This document shows positions 23,101-33,130 of a stretch of DNA of 64,000 nucleotides, in pieces. Within the stretch, counting starts at the first letter, position 1. Each line of letters opens with the position of its first letter. This DNA is from Harmonia axyridis. Taxonomy: Eukaryota > Arthropoda > Insecta > Coleoptera > Coccinellidae. A program made the position numbers and the translations under genes. The DNA lies in the NCBI RefSeq assembly GCF_914767665.1, contig NC_059503.1, positions 20,708,001-20,772,000 on the forward strand, read 5' to 3'. Below the pieces are notes generated by a model. The model was given only the letters and a program-made list of their open reading frames with translations, ran no database searches and had not been told where the DNA came from.

Positions 23101-26100
23101 GGAACAACCTATATAATAGCCAGTCAAAAAGCGTTATTTTAATGTTTGGTCGAGATTAACGTGTTCTACTTTGACTGCAGACCCCTTTATCTCTGAATAA
23201 TAAACGTTATTGAATCGTGTATCTTTCCATGATTGAAAGACCTAACCTTCCGAACATAAATGACATAAGACATGTCAAAAAATGTTACAAAGTAATTTTA
23301 AGTTATATAATTCTTATTGGGAACCCCTTAACAGCATATTTCAACATTTACACTTTTGAACAGATTCTTTGATCGATATTTCTTTCCATTTTAAAAATTG
23401 CAAAACATACACGAGATAAAATCGAGCACTATAAACAAAATGTAAATCTTCTGTATGAGCGGAATTTTTGAACGACTTTCCTGGCAAAATCGATAATGTA
23501 TTATTTAGTTATTTACCTATCACAATGAGCTTTCGTTTCTGACAACGTAAGTACCAGAACGTTATTCTGTGCCCTAGCATGTTCTAACTTCGTGTAGAGC
23601 TGTCTCAATTCTATATCGGCTGCCGTTTTTTCATTTTGCGTATCACAATGGCGGAGTATGTCGCCAACGATATGTTCAGCTACTGCAGTAGTTAATTCAG
23701 TGGTCGTAACCTCGACAGAATTGTGGTCCTTGTTTCCATTTGTACTCCTCTTCAATTTCACTCGTTCCGCTACTTTAGATACGGGCGTCGTAGAGTTCTG
23801 TTTATTTTTATGTATGGGAACTGAAAAAGAGATGAAATTTATGAGTTATAACGTTCAGAACGAACAAACGATAGGAAAGGAAATTCATAGATTGATTAAA
23901 CAATAGTTTGCTTGAAAAAATGCACTCCAGCAGAGTAATGACCCTATGAGTGTTTTTTGATCTTCAAGCAGAACATTGAACTGAATGCGGTAAAAGCAAA
24001 TAATTGTAGGTAGAAAAAAGGAGGTGATAACAGATGATTCCAATTATTATGGGCAATTGACGAGTAGGTGACAATTGTTAATGATATTATTTTTGGATGA
24101 GCACTTATATTGTTTATCAATATTGAATCTTATGATATCATTGTGTCAAAAAATCTTCACTAACTTGCATTTGAAAACACTGTAGGCTAACTGAAAGGTA
24201 AATAAAAGGCAAACATTTACATAGGTAGCAATTTTGATGTTTATATTGCTTTCATCAAGTGAACTCATTTGACCTTTATAACTTGAAGTTGACACTAAAA
24301 CTCGGACTATGACACACGCCCTATGATCCATGATTTTACCATTGAATATGAAAATCCAATTGATATGGATCATATAGAAGAAACGGACGAATGAAACACA
24401 TTAGAAAAAGGTTATGCCAGAAAAATTTTAAGGTCAAGAAATGACAGAAAAACCATCAGAGATTGAATGAATGATGGACCTGGCTGAAAGACGATATGTA
24501 AGACTAAATCTTCAGTAACGAGAATAATTTCATAAGCGTTGACTCTCCGTTTATTGGAGTAGCTGTCAAGTCAAAAAGACACGTGACGAAATCACCATTA
24601 TTTTGATGGCTTTTGAAAAATCCCGGAGAAAGAGTAAGCACTGATAGATTCAAAAGATTTATTGTGGAAAAGTCGAATGAGAAACCACAATGAAATTGGA
24701 AAATAGTGCTTTTTCTGCTGGGAAGAAGATTCCTCTTTGGTTCATTCTCATAGTGCCTTGATAAGAGACGTTAAAGATACGACCTGCCATATTACTGTTC
24801 AGTTCACACAAATAAAAAAATTAAACTACAAATAGATTAGATAGTCTACTAATTTTACATGAATTTATTGGTTTCATCCTACCATGATCTACCGTAATTT
24901 CATCTATAGTTTTTTCAACTATTTGAGTAGTTAATGTTAATTTGTTTTTCTGAATTTATTCCTATGATTAAAAAACCACAAAGAATAACATTGGATCACC
25001 TTCAGGGGTCTAGTAAAATTCTGTGGGATTTCATAATATTTGAATGGAATTCCCATAGCAAGAGGGATTCAGGAGCACAAATTTTGGCATACGTTTGTCC
25101 CCCACAGCCACTCGAAAAAGAAGACAATGTTTTGGCTCAAACCTTCAACGATGATCGTTTGAATCGCTCAATAATATCAATCACAACATCCCATGACAGG
25201 AGAAAGCTTCCATAACGAATGTGTCAACTTACCAATATTGCTATATTTGATATCGATCCTGGGAGAGGATTCTTGGAAGGACTTGCAGTCTACTTCGATA
25301 TGAGATTCCGGCGAATCCAAGTTTTTGCTCTCGTTCGTCATCTCCTCCATAATCTCATCTTTCGCGATGGCATACTGGGCAAGTTTGTAATGCGCATCTT
25401 GAAGTTGACATTTCAAGCGGTTTATTTCCTGTTTGAACGGCTCAACATCCGGCGACGGCGACGATTCGTTCTGCTCGTTATTGGAGGAGTTCAGTTTCGG
25501 CTCGGGGAGTTCAGATGGACTCTCGGCTAACTGCAAATGGTGGATAAATTTTTGTTCTTTTTTTTAGTTTTTTTTTTGTTTGTATTTTATGCTTACGTGT
25601 ATCCGGTTGTCTAGATCAGACGAATCGGGCTCTAGAGGTTCTAATTCGCTCACTTCCAAAGGACAGGTTACGGATTCGTCATGAACGCTTGTGCAGGATT
25701 CTGAAGAAAAAAATACGGAATTAATAATGTGGAATAATAAAACTTGATGTGATGTTAAATTGAGTATCATTGTCGTCGGTTAGTTCTGATGATAAGATCC
25801 TTCTGAAATTTGTTATGAACGTTTTTTTACACATGTATACAAACAAAATTTCAACGTGGTTGTATCTGTTCTCACGGAAAAGTAGGAAATTTTTTCTCGA
25901 TATTGTATTACAATTTTTTATGGTTCTAGTGACGCGATCAACATGAAATTTAACATAAAGATTGAAAATGTTGTCAACATCCACACTCGAAGTTCCAAAT
26001 CAGTCTAATTTGTTGTAACTGAGGTCTTTTGAATATCCTATGATTCTGATGACGCTATCAACACATTTTGCACAACGTTTTAAAATTGTTATTTTCTTTC

Positions 26101-27900
26101 AAGACTCAAAATCCAACTATGTTGTTACTGAATTATCGCGTTCTTTCTTATATTTTTCTTGAATTTTCTGTGGTTTTGGCAATCCATATGAAATATTGCA
26201 TGTTGCTAAATGCAATATTCCTTTATTATTTTGTCTCAATTTTCCGATTACTCTAGCTGAGCTGATTCCAAAAATGTATCACATGTTGATTCCAATTGAT
26301 ACAGGGTGGACAAAAATACAATAGTTTTGTGTGTGCTCATAAAGTAACGCGTTACATTCTATATTAGTTAAATTAACAATATTATCAAAAATACTTATTG
26401 TCTAGCAACAATCAACAAATAATGACATTAAACAAAAAACTAGACGACTATGTTTTTTTCAAATTAATCAGAAATAATTTCTTTTATATTCTGTCTACTA
26501 GACCACAAGTACCAAACATGTTTGGAAACAGCTCATTTTTATTAATCTAAATATGTAACAAACTACATGGTGTTATATCCAAACCAATTGCCGCTAGACA
26601 ATAAGTATTTTTGATAATATTGTTAATTTAACTAATAAAAAATGTTACGCTTACTATTGTATTTTTGTCCGCCTGTACCAATTGGAATCAACATGTGATA
26701 CATTTTTGGAAGCAGCTCAGCTAGAGTAATCGGAAAATTGAGATGAAATGGGGGTGTTTCATTAAAAAAAAAGACGGTGACGTAATTACTCAAAAGTAAT
26801 TCACCCTGTATATAAGATTATTATTTTAAAATACGGTAAATTAAAATAAAAAATTGACGTGTTTCAGGATTATTTCTTGAAATGGTCTGTTTAGCTAAAA
26901 ATGAATTTGTTCTATACTTTACAGACACAGTGTATTTTTTCTGCCTGTTGTTGAGTATCCTAACCTAACCTAACCGGTTAGTACCTTAGTACAATGCCAT
27001 AACGAATACTTTTTGAAAACTGAAGTGAATAAACCTAAAACCGACGCATTCACCATTTTTGTCACATGCAGATGTTTCAATATAAACAAAGCGATTTTAA
27101 TGAATACTGGTTCTTTTTTCGTAGTTGAATCAGTCAAAAATCTCGATAGGGAAACATCTCATTCAAATAAACTCATTCATTTCGAAGTTATTAGGTTTTC
27201 CTAAAGAACCTTCAATTTATAAAAAATCGAAACATCTCAACAACAATCTTGGATTCAATTATTCTATGCATCCTGAAAATTCAATGAAAACAGGGTGTTC
27301 CATTAGAAAGTGATTTGGTATGTAATTTACACTCTTTTGGTACACCCTGTGTATTTCCAAACAATTTGAAAATGTAGCTATAACGGACAGTGTCGTACCC
27401 AAACATAAGCTTTTGGGAGGATAAGGACAAACATTTTCAAATTTTCCTTCTTTTGAAGAAGTTTTCCAAAGAAGTTTGCTTACTTATAATAAGATTGTGA
27501 GATATAAGGTTGTTACATATAATGGATATTCCACCTGAGGGGATATATCCCCCTTATCCCCCTTGGGTACGCCACTGATAACAGAGACTAATGATACTGT
27601 AATAGACTGTCGCAACAATGGTGGAACTCCTGTATATTTATTATGAGTAATCTTGTCACTGTTCCATCTCTGAATTTGCATATATAATTTCAAGTGCACC
27701 CAATTCTTCAACTGAATCCTAGACCAATTTGCGAGTTGAATGACAATATCCTACATACCAGATATTTCATCTTCCTCGGCAATTGCCAGTGTTCTCTGAT
27801 GATGCAGTTTCCGCGTCAGTTCAGCAATCACCGAATGTAACTCGGTTAACTGCTCCTCGTACCTTTGGGCTTGCTCGTCCAATTGTTGCTGAAGACGTTC
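17088..27900 (-). CDS. Mcc: Mcc: colorectal mutant cancer protein homologue, ten 3'-most exons
   Basis: Ten minus-strand exons joined by GT-AG introns give an open frame of 630 residues plus stop (27759-27900, 25597-25700, 25233-25530, 23517-23820, 21319-21597, 21027-21216, 20771-20965, 19934-20124, 19733-19835, 17088-17174). All splice phases agree. The order of conserved blocks follows vertebrate MCC: ELHSVIAEL, then VSKVAERVKLKR, then LCGKYESNAVALRLAL, then LEMAVLLQELM, LRLQEL-type and KKMEQQMLTLVEKH, ending in a short PDZ-ligand-like tail. MCC in mammals is a mostly coiled-coil scaffold at the cell cortex and lamellipodia, linked to Wnt/beta-catenin and Scribble signalling; the insect role is inferred. 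Heptad-rich, charged sequence supports coiled coil throughout. Upstream exon(s) are missing from the window or unrecognised, so the protein is N-terminally partial. Confidence 0.95.
17311..18569 (-). mobile_element. Dead mariner transposon in the last Mcc intron
   Basis: Terminal inverted repeats share GGTTTGATAAGTC-GT-ACTTTTT (left end at about 17311, right end at about 18569), giving the usual mariner length of about 1.26 kb, with TA at the edges. The transposase reads on the minus strand. The 18388-18014 frame holds the N-terminal helix-turn-helix region (KKWFTEFRCGRTSTS, SGRPKEGITPEI, MKKLSARWV). After a frameshift, 18004-17657 holds WVAGGERGPKKAKQS and the second catalytic Asp in FHQDNAR. 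SPDLAPCDYFLF follows at about 17560. The first catalytic Asp is replaced (VTVYGTRIHH, where DETW is expected). Frameshift, stops and the lost Asp make it inactive. It lies in the same strand sense as Mcc. Confidence 0.93.
18570..19732. other. Remainder of the last Mcc intron
   Basis: AT-rich intron sequence between the mariner and the penultimate exon. No exon or repeat was recognised. Confidence 0.6.
19733..19835 (-). CDS. Mcc: Mcc exon (penultimate)
   Basis: Exon of 103 nt, acceptor TTTCCAG, donor CACAG|GTAAAT. It encodes VLAETVDRNNKRYQAKFKK-type coiled coil and QMLTLVEKHSAQ, matching the human KKLESQMMAMVERHETQ segment. Confidence 0.94.
19934..20124 (-). CDS. Mcc: Mcc exon
   Basis: Exon of 191 nt, acceptor TTCTAG, donor AATAG|GTATGT. 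It encodes a coiled-coil stretch with A-R-L-K-V-R-L-Q-E-L-V-S-T-L-E and IVHDLNQTNS, equivalent to KLKARVQELVSALE in human MCC. Confidence 0.95.
20125..20770. other. Mcc intron of 646 nt
   Basis: AT-rich. It includes a short perfect dyad, ATTCTGCA/TGCAGAAT, at about 20250-20268. Nothing else was recognised. Confidence 0.6.
20771..20965 (-). CDS. Mcc: Mcc exon
   Basis: Exon of 195 nt, phase 0 on both sides, acceptor ATTACAG, donor CGG|GTAAAT. It encodes ELMSLREEKSELVSKI and ALEKDKSAMQLKLKY, closely matching the human QELMAMKEEMAEL...LEKEKKALELKL coiled coil. Confidence 0.96.
21027..21216 (-). CDS. Mcc: Mcc exon
   Basis: Exon of 190 nt, acceptor TTTAG, donor ACAG|GTAAAC. It encodes NEEWTTEHETRLREHVSRLK and MDLEMAVLLQ, matching the human TKEDEQRLKDYIQQLK and LDLENAVLMQ blocks. 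The intron to the next exon is only 61 nt. Confidence 0.96.
21319..21597 (-). CDS. Mcc: Mcc exon with the most conserved block
   Basis: Exon of 279 nt, acceptor TTTCAG, donor TGA|GTAAGT. It encodes LCGKYESNAVALRLALG and IEAYDVLLALLETE, followed by TVAKQLLTYLDS and PWQN. These match human VGKYESNATALRLALQ and IEAYELLLALAESE, and are the strongest evidence for the Mcc call. Confidence 0.97.
21840..22130 (+). mobile_element. Mariner transposase fragment in an Mcc intron
   Basis: The plus-strand frame keeps DHPTYFSDLIPSEYWLFSDL and K-K, the region around the third catalytic residue of mariner transposases (usually SPDLAPSDYWLF). Here S-E replaces S-D. Downstream frames are broken and no inverted repeats were found. 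It is an old relic, antisense to Mcc. Confidence 0.75.
22461..23114. mobile_element. MITE-like element with ACAGGGTGTTCCTAAATTG ends
   Basis: The left end TATACAGGGTGTTCCTAAAT (22460 on) and the right end (reverse complement TATATAGGTTGTTCCTAAAT, ending 23114) form terminal inverted repeats. It is about 655 bp with no transposase. The part at 22696-22920 is shared with 10370-10905. ACAGGGTG ends are common in insect non-autonomous DNA elements. Confidence 0.7.
23215..23290 (+). repeat. Interspersed repeat family C, copy 1
   Basis: The block GTATCTTTCCATGATTGAAAG, then CTAAC, then AAATGACATAAGA recurs at 43576-43680 and 60818-60926. The latter two also share CAGTGTTGCCATTATAACCA. Noncoding. 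Confidence 0.6.
23517..23820 (-). CDS. Mcc: Mcc exon
   Basis: Exon of 304 nt, acceptor TTTTCAG, donor GATAG|GTAAAT. It encodes VSKVAERVKLKR, nearly identical to the vertebrate motif, then an E-H-I...D-I-L region and LVLTLSETKAHCDR, equivalent to LLTITLEECKSNAER. Confidence 0.96.
23821..25232. other. Mcc intron of 1412 nt
   Basis: AT-rich, with no repeat boundary or exon recognised. Small open frames are unremarkable. Confidence 0.6.
25233..25530 (-). CDS. Mcc: Mcc exon
   Basis: Exon of 298 nt, acceptor TTTGCAG, donor ATTG|GTAAGT. It encodes a low-complexity acidic/serine stretch (SSNNEQNESSPSPDVEP), then a coiled coil FKQEINRLKCQLQDAHYKLA and ITMEEM-like residues. This matches the position of the human LAGLREENESLTAML segment. 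Its neighbour is only 66 nt away. Confidence 0.93.
25597..25700 (-). CDS. Mcc: Mcc exon
   Basis: Exon of 104 nt, acceptor TTCTTCAG, donor ACAC|GTAAGC. It encodes SCTSVHDESVTCPLEVSELE and LEPDSSDLDNRIH. It is acidic and weakly conserved; its place is fixed by phase agreement with both neighbours. Confidence 0.88.
26234..26743. repeat. Foldback element with ~150-170 bp arms in an Mcc intron
   Basis: The arms at 26234-26406 and 26592-26743 are reverse complements with few changes (shared blocks CAATTTTCCGATTACTCTAG, AAAATGTATCACATGTTGAT, AATACAATAG, TTATTGTCTAGC). The spacer is about 185 bp. As part of the Mcc primary transcript it could form a long hairpin. No target duplication was resolved. 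Confidence 0.9.
26959..26975 (+). repeat. Short interstitial (CCTAA)n run
   Basis: CCTAACCTAACCTAACC is three units of the insect-type telomere repeat (TTAGG on the other strand). Such short runs are common and carry no positional meaning by themselves. Confidence 0.6.
27759..27900 (-). CDS. Mcc: Mcc exon (most 5' one identified)
   Basis: Exon of 142 nt, acceptor TATTTCAG, donor ATCTG|GTATGT, phase 0 at its 5' side. It encodes a coiled coil with RYEEQLTELHSVIAELTRK, almost identical to human RYEERITELHSVIAELNKK, then IAEEDEIS. In human MCC this block starts about 80 residues from the N-terminus, so one or more upstream exons remain unidentified. Confidence 0.96.
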
Positions 27901-29690
27901 CTGAAATAAAAAGAGAGAGATTGTTAGTATTCACATATTCACATTTCTGTTAAAAATTTTCTTCGATTAAATACAAAAAATTGAAGGATATGTTCTTAGA
28001 GCCCAACAGTTGCTATTTGAAAGAATAATCATCCAAAAATTCAATTGAGATGCAGATTGAAGATAATTTTCTACGTTGTAAGATTCTGCTTGTTATTTCA
28101 TGTTTAATATTTGTAAAGTTGAAAAAAAGATAAAAGGATTACTTCTTTGCGTATGATTATTTGGATTTCACAGTGATATTGATTCTTTAGAAGAGTGCAG
28201 TAACTGTTCAGATATATCTAAATTCTATATCTTTCAGTAGTTTTTGCATTAAATTCAATTTTTGCTTTTTGAAGCAAAAAAATCTTAATTCTTATTTCCT
28301 TAAAAGAATCCATGAAACGTTTACAAGCGTATTCATAAATTCCCTTGAATTTTATTGGGAAAAAATTCAAGATGACATTGTCAGCAACATTTACCAACTC
28401 TGGTGGTGTACCGCCCATATGGACATCATCATTACTGTCTATATCAAATATATCTGGAAGATAAGTAGGAATTGAACCGAAATAAGTAATGATTATCTGA
28501 CTGTCAAGGAGACGATTTCATAGGCAAAGAATTGTAATCGAAAATCGTTATTGATAAAAAAATCCTTCATTTAACATAATGTTGCTTGCGATTTCAGAAA
28601 AATATAGATTCTGTACCTTTCAGTAATAGCACATTCCCGAACTCCAACGTTTACATTGTCGTCCGGGAAAGTATGGCTTTTCCTACTAGATACACAATGT
28701 ACCATTCAATTTCCCCGTCAACAAAATGAATGAAGCTATCAATTCCACTTATTTTCACGACATTTTCGATGCTCTGCACGGATGTTTTGAAGTGATTCTT
28801 GAATCTGCATATAAATAACCGAATTGATGAGATCGACTAACGTTCACGTCAATATGAGAAACTGGGATAACGTTAACTCAGGTCCAGACCTACAAACTTT
28901 ATTCACTGGAGGAGCTTGGATATTCTAAATGCAAACAAGGGTAGTTGGCACCTTCTCTTTGAACTCTAAAACTTATCTAGGTTTACTCCAACTGTTAATC
29001 TACGGAGGAGCAGCAAACTAGTTATTTGACGAAGAATGAATATTGTGTGCAGCAACCAATATAAGTTCACACAGGAAAGGATTAATTTTATGATTAACTG
29101 GTATGGAAGTTATGAAGTACTCTGGTTTAATTATTCGATTTGCATTGTTTTCAAGTATTAATACTTCGGATGTCATTTATTAGTTGATAGCTAGCCTCAA
29201 TGACTGTCTCTTTCATATTTACTTTTCATTTTTTATTTTGCAAATTATTATCATACAAAATACCATTTGAAAAAACGGACTTTTCATCATTTGAGTATAT
29301 CTCGTTCAAGTCTGTAATTTTGAAAAAGCCAGTATGATTATCGACGCATTTCATTAAACGTGAATTATACACAAGATATTGGTAATCCCTACCCAAAATT
29401 TCAGCTTTCTAGGATTCCACGTATCGAAGGGGTGAATTTTCAATTGAAGCTATGTTTTGGACCAAAAAATATCAATCAATTACTAGAGACAAGAAAACTA
29501 ATGGATAAATAATCAAGGAGCTACGACAAATCAATCAATTAATACCGCAGCGCTTAAAATATTAGATAGATCGATAGTGCAGTGGCTCATACGCAAAAAA
29601 CCAAATTTTCAAGAAAATAGTACCCTGTAAAAGTCCAGGTACTATCGACCGTGGTCCATACTATATATGAAATATAAGTACTCATCCTGA
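27901..29690. other. Probable Mcc intron, nothing assigned
   Basis: An upstream Mcc exon should lie beyond 27900. No convincing exon encoding the expected N-terminal coiled coil was seen here or further right. Confidence 0.45.
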
Positions 29691-30107
29691 ATCAATATTA
29701 TCGTTGAAATAGCCAGATTCATAATAAAAACAGGATATCATCCAAAAAAATGGAAAACGGAGTATACAATCTTAATTTGGAAGAAAGGAAAAGACCCAAC
29801 GAATTATCGACCCATAAGCCTATTATCGATAATTAATAAGGCGATAGAGAAATTAATTCACAGAGGACTAACAGATTTCGTAGAAGAAAAGAAAATTTAT
29901 TTCAGATCACCAGTTTGTGTTTCGCAGAGCATTCAACGATCCACCAACTGGTACTACTAACGGAAAATATTGAGGAGCAAATGAACTTCCCTACAGATAC
30001 TGGTGCAATATTCTTGGATATAGAAAAAGCATTTGATAAAATGTCGCATCAAGGTCTGATTTACAAAAAGAAATTGATGAAATTTCCCACCAAACTTACG
30101 AGATTAA

Positions 30108-30318
30108 AGAGTTAGATTAAGTTATATTGCATTGATTTCTGTATGTGTCTTTTTACAACATTTGGTAATTTTCAGTAGCCCTGAAGAAGGATAAGATATT
30201 ATCCGAAAGCTTGGCTGAAACAATAAAGAGCTGAAATTATTTCAGTTGACTACATATCCGATCAACCTTTCTGTTTCAAATCAAAAATTGTTAGTCGAGA
30301 TTTACAACTCTTACTAGT
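30108..30318 (+). mobile_element. 211-bp insertion with 12-bp target duplication and hammerhead-like hairpin
   Basis: The 12-mer TTACGAGATTAA occurs at 30096-30107 and 30319-30330. The insert has no coding capacity. It holds the best hairpin module in the window (30168-30220) followed by AATAAAG. Both the duplication and the restored reverse-transcriptase frame prove it is a discrete insertion younger than the host element. Class: a small non-autonomous retroelement is likely. A relation to Penelope-like elements, known to carry minimal hammerheads, is an inference. Confidence 0.85.
30168..30220 (+). ncRNA. Hammerhead-ribozyme-like hairpin, copy 3 (best preserved)
   Basis: Helix I: TTTCA (30170-30174) with TGAAA (30216-30220), and GCC (30178-30180) with GGC (30213-30215), leaving a small internal loop. 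Core strand CTGAAGA is at 30181-30187. Helix II is GGATAA/TTATCC (30189-30194, 30199-30204) with loop GATA. Core GAAA is at 30205-30208. GCTT follows, so U is at the would-be cleavage position (30212). Helix III would be only A-U and G-C with no loop, which fits minimal or dimeric hammerheads. One extra A (30188) departs from the canonical core. Confidence 0.5.
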
Positions 30319-31130
30319 TTACGAGATTAATACAATCGTACCTGGCAAATAGAAAATTAAGAGTGAAAATCGATAGTACCAGGTCGACAATCGGAGAAAT
30401 TGAAACCGGAGTTCCTCAAGGTTCGGTTATAGGACCGCTGCTGTTCAACTTATACATGGCAGACATACCAAAAATTAATAGATGCAAAATAGCCCAGTTT
30501 GCAGATGACACCGCTATTTACTATCACAGTAGAATGTGGAAAACAATTACTAGGTAGTTGCAGATAGACCTAGATAAACTTCAAGAAATGGAGATTTGAA
30601 GTGAATACATCGAAAACAGTTGCAATCTTCTTCGGAGAAACAACAGTATCTATAGAAAGAGAAAGTAGGAAACGTCAAAATGGAAAATCATATGATAGAA
30701 TGGAAAAAGGAAACAAAATATACCTGGGAGTAATTCTAAATGAAAGAATGAACTTTAACAAACAGATAGAAGAAAACAGAAAAAAAGGCAAGGAAATAGC
30801 ACGGGAGACTGTACCCGCTGCCCAATCCAAAAAGGATACTTTCTTTAGAAAATAAGATGAAGATAATAAAAACAGTGCTAATGTCAAGCATTACGTATGC
30901 AGAAGTAACCTAGTATATTACGAAAGACAATAATAAAGAACAGTTGCGAAGTACACTAAATACAGTAATCAGAACAGCGGTTGGCGCCCCATAATATATA
31001 AGCAAGCAAAAAATCAGAGAAGTATTAAAAATTGAAACTATTGAGGAAATAGTTAACAAACAAAGAAAGAAGACAATTGATACACTGATGGAACATGAGA
31101 ATGAGGAAAGATACTACAAATCAAAATGAG

Positions 31131-32783
31131 AATTACAGATAAGAGGAAATACCTCTTTCAAACGACCAAATAGAAGAAAAAGTGACATGCGATAGGGAGA
31201 AAAGTCTCCTAATTAGACAACAAGAGGAAATCGGAGAAATTAAAGTAGAGGCGAAGGGAATAACATTCCAGTGAATCAACATAACAACAATGTTGAATTT
31301 CAGATGAAACTCCGTAGCATCAATGATACAAATGCAATTTTCAGGAAAATGGCTATGTCCCATTTGAAACCAATGTTGGATCGTCGTTTTTTGTTGTAGA
31401 TAAATCGACCATTATTTACTCAATTTACACTGCAGGAGCGTCACAATACCAATTTATCCTCCCATCGTTACAATTCTATCCGCATTCTCTGATATCAGTT
31501 GGGTTGGGGCAGGGTTCTAGGTCATCAGATGAGAAAATCGATCTTCATAGGTCAGGGTTGAAGCAGGGAAAATTCCAGGGAGTTCGTTCGACAAAATAGC
31601 TCTCCATAATGCTTTCTGACAAATTGGCTGTGTGAATCATTGGGAAATATCACGAAAGCTGATTATTGGAGATTATTGCCTCTCGAAAATACATGACGAA
31701 AACAATCGATTGAATTTCCACAATAGCTATTTTCAATTGGGATTCGACTGCAATATTTTTTACGGTCGCCAACAAGGAGGAACTGAGTATGTTGAACGAA
31801 TTAATTATCATGTAAGTTCTTAGGTGGATGTGCAAACAAACATTGATCTTTGAATAGTGATTAAAATAAACATACCGTCCAAAATACACTACTTATACCG
31901 TAGATCTGCTATAAACAGCACTTAAGTTTATATGATTCCAATTCAAAATAAACTGGGTAATAGGAAATTGATGAACATATTTTTTCAAAGGCGAAATGTT
32001 AAGCGTATGGCTGCAAAATACATAAATTTCGTTATCTACAATTGACTAATAAAAAATTGAATATAAATTTGATACATTTTAGTTTATCGATGTTTCAATT
32101 GGATTTTCTAGCAATAATACGTGCAATTTCATGTTTTTATTCGAGCGACTAGCTTCATTTGAGAAGATGAACTAAACCTTTTATTACAGTACCCAAGACT
32201 TTTTCTCTCAGACATGTATCAATAAATCATAAATATAAACGCAAAAATAACTACAAGAACACCCTGTCTATGAATTCAAAAATGGAATCGCAAGCTCAAA
32301 TGATGATGAGTTTCCTTAGATCACCTTATCCTCAGAAGCACCATTCACGTTAAAATGACGAAAAATTGAAAATATGGAGTTATTTCAAATGGTATTGAAT
32401 GAAGTAACCATTTACGCCGTCGATACATATAATGTTTTTTTGAGTAGACATAATGGTTACTTCTATGCAGAAAAAAAAATTCAACTCTGTATTATACAGA
32501 ATGATCAAAATTCTTTTCTTACAGAATGATCATCAATAATATTCAAACATTAACTACAAATAATGGTCAAAAATTTGCTGGAAAACTATAAGGTTTTCGA
32601 ACACCCTGTTTGTATGAAAATAGGTTTAAATTGTGCTTCTAACATCACAAGAAAGATTTTCATCATTTACTCCCTCAAAATAAGATCCATGTCCGGGTTG
32701 GGCCATCAGGTATAATAATATATGTAGGCTTGGTTAATCGATCGTCTAGAGGTATGATTCGATTACCTGGCCTTTCGTCTTTT
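31131..32783. other. No gene recognised
   Basis: AT-rich sequence with short open frames only. No splice-bounded coding sequence or clear repeat ends were found. Confidence 0.45.
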
Positions 32784-33130
32784 TCTTCGTGACTTTGTTG
32801 GATTTGTAATAATTAAACTCTTTTGAATTATTTACATCTATTTACAAAGCCACAATTATACAGTACAAACTCAGTATTGAGAAGATCTTAATTACGTCTT
32901 AATTACAAGTTTCTCACTACGGTACTGAATTTCGTCTTTAACTTGTTCGTTAATTACTCGAAACGTCTTCTATTATCACGTCTTCGTCGTACTTTAAGTT
33001 TTCGGTCGTCTCGTCTTTAACTTGTTCGCGATTCGTCTTAATCTAGTCCGCGAAACGTCTTTTCGTCTTACGTCTTAAGTTGACTCGACTCGTCTTCGGG
33101 TTAAGTTGAACTGTACCGTCTGTACCCGTC
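32784..33130 (-). repeat. AAGACG-rich array (possible LTR or transposon subterminal region)
   Basis: The hexamer AAGACG (CGTCTT on the plus strand) occurs about a dozen times within 350 bp, some spaced in a partly repeated unit that begins CGTCTTTAACTTGTTCG (32936 and 33020). Such density of one 6-mer is far above chance. The segment lies within a stretch bounded by TGTAAT (32805) and GTAACA (33341), which could be LTR ends, but no target duplication or primer-binding site was confirmed. Confidence 0.5.

Larger units (their letters stand above)
29695..31130 (+). mobile_element. Non-LTR retrotransposon reverse-transcriptase relic, split by a small insertion
   Basis: The plus-strand reading gives the fingers and palm in order: GYHPKKWKTEYTILIWKKG, NYRPISLLSIINKAIEKL, DIEKAFD, then (after the insertion) SYLANRKLRV, GVPQGSVIGPLLFNLYM and the catalytic FADDTAIYYHS at about 30500. 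C-terminal pieces with ITYAEVT follow, to about 31120. The order and motifs fit a Jockey-like element. Several stops and frameshifts kill it. The 211-bp insertion at 30108-30318 interrupts the palm domain, and leaving it out makes the frame continuous across the site. Confidence 0.9.

Noticed and set aside
28636..28805. Minus-strand frame of about 50 codons after a TATGCAG acceptor, reading ...ISGIDSFIHFVDGEIEWY...
   Set aside because: It is placed where an Mcc upstream exon could lie, but it has no coiled-coil character, does not resemble the Mcc N-terminus, ends in a stop and has no partner exon.
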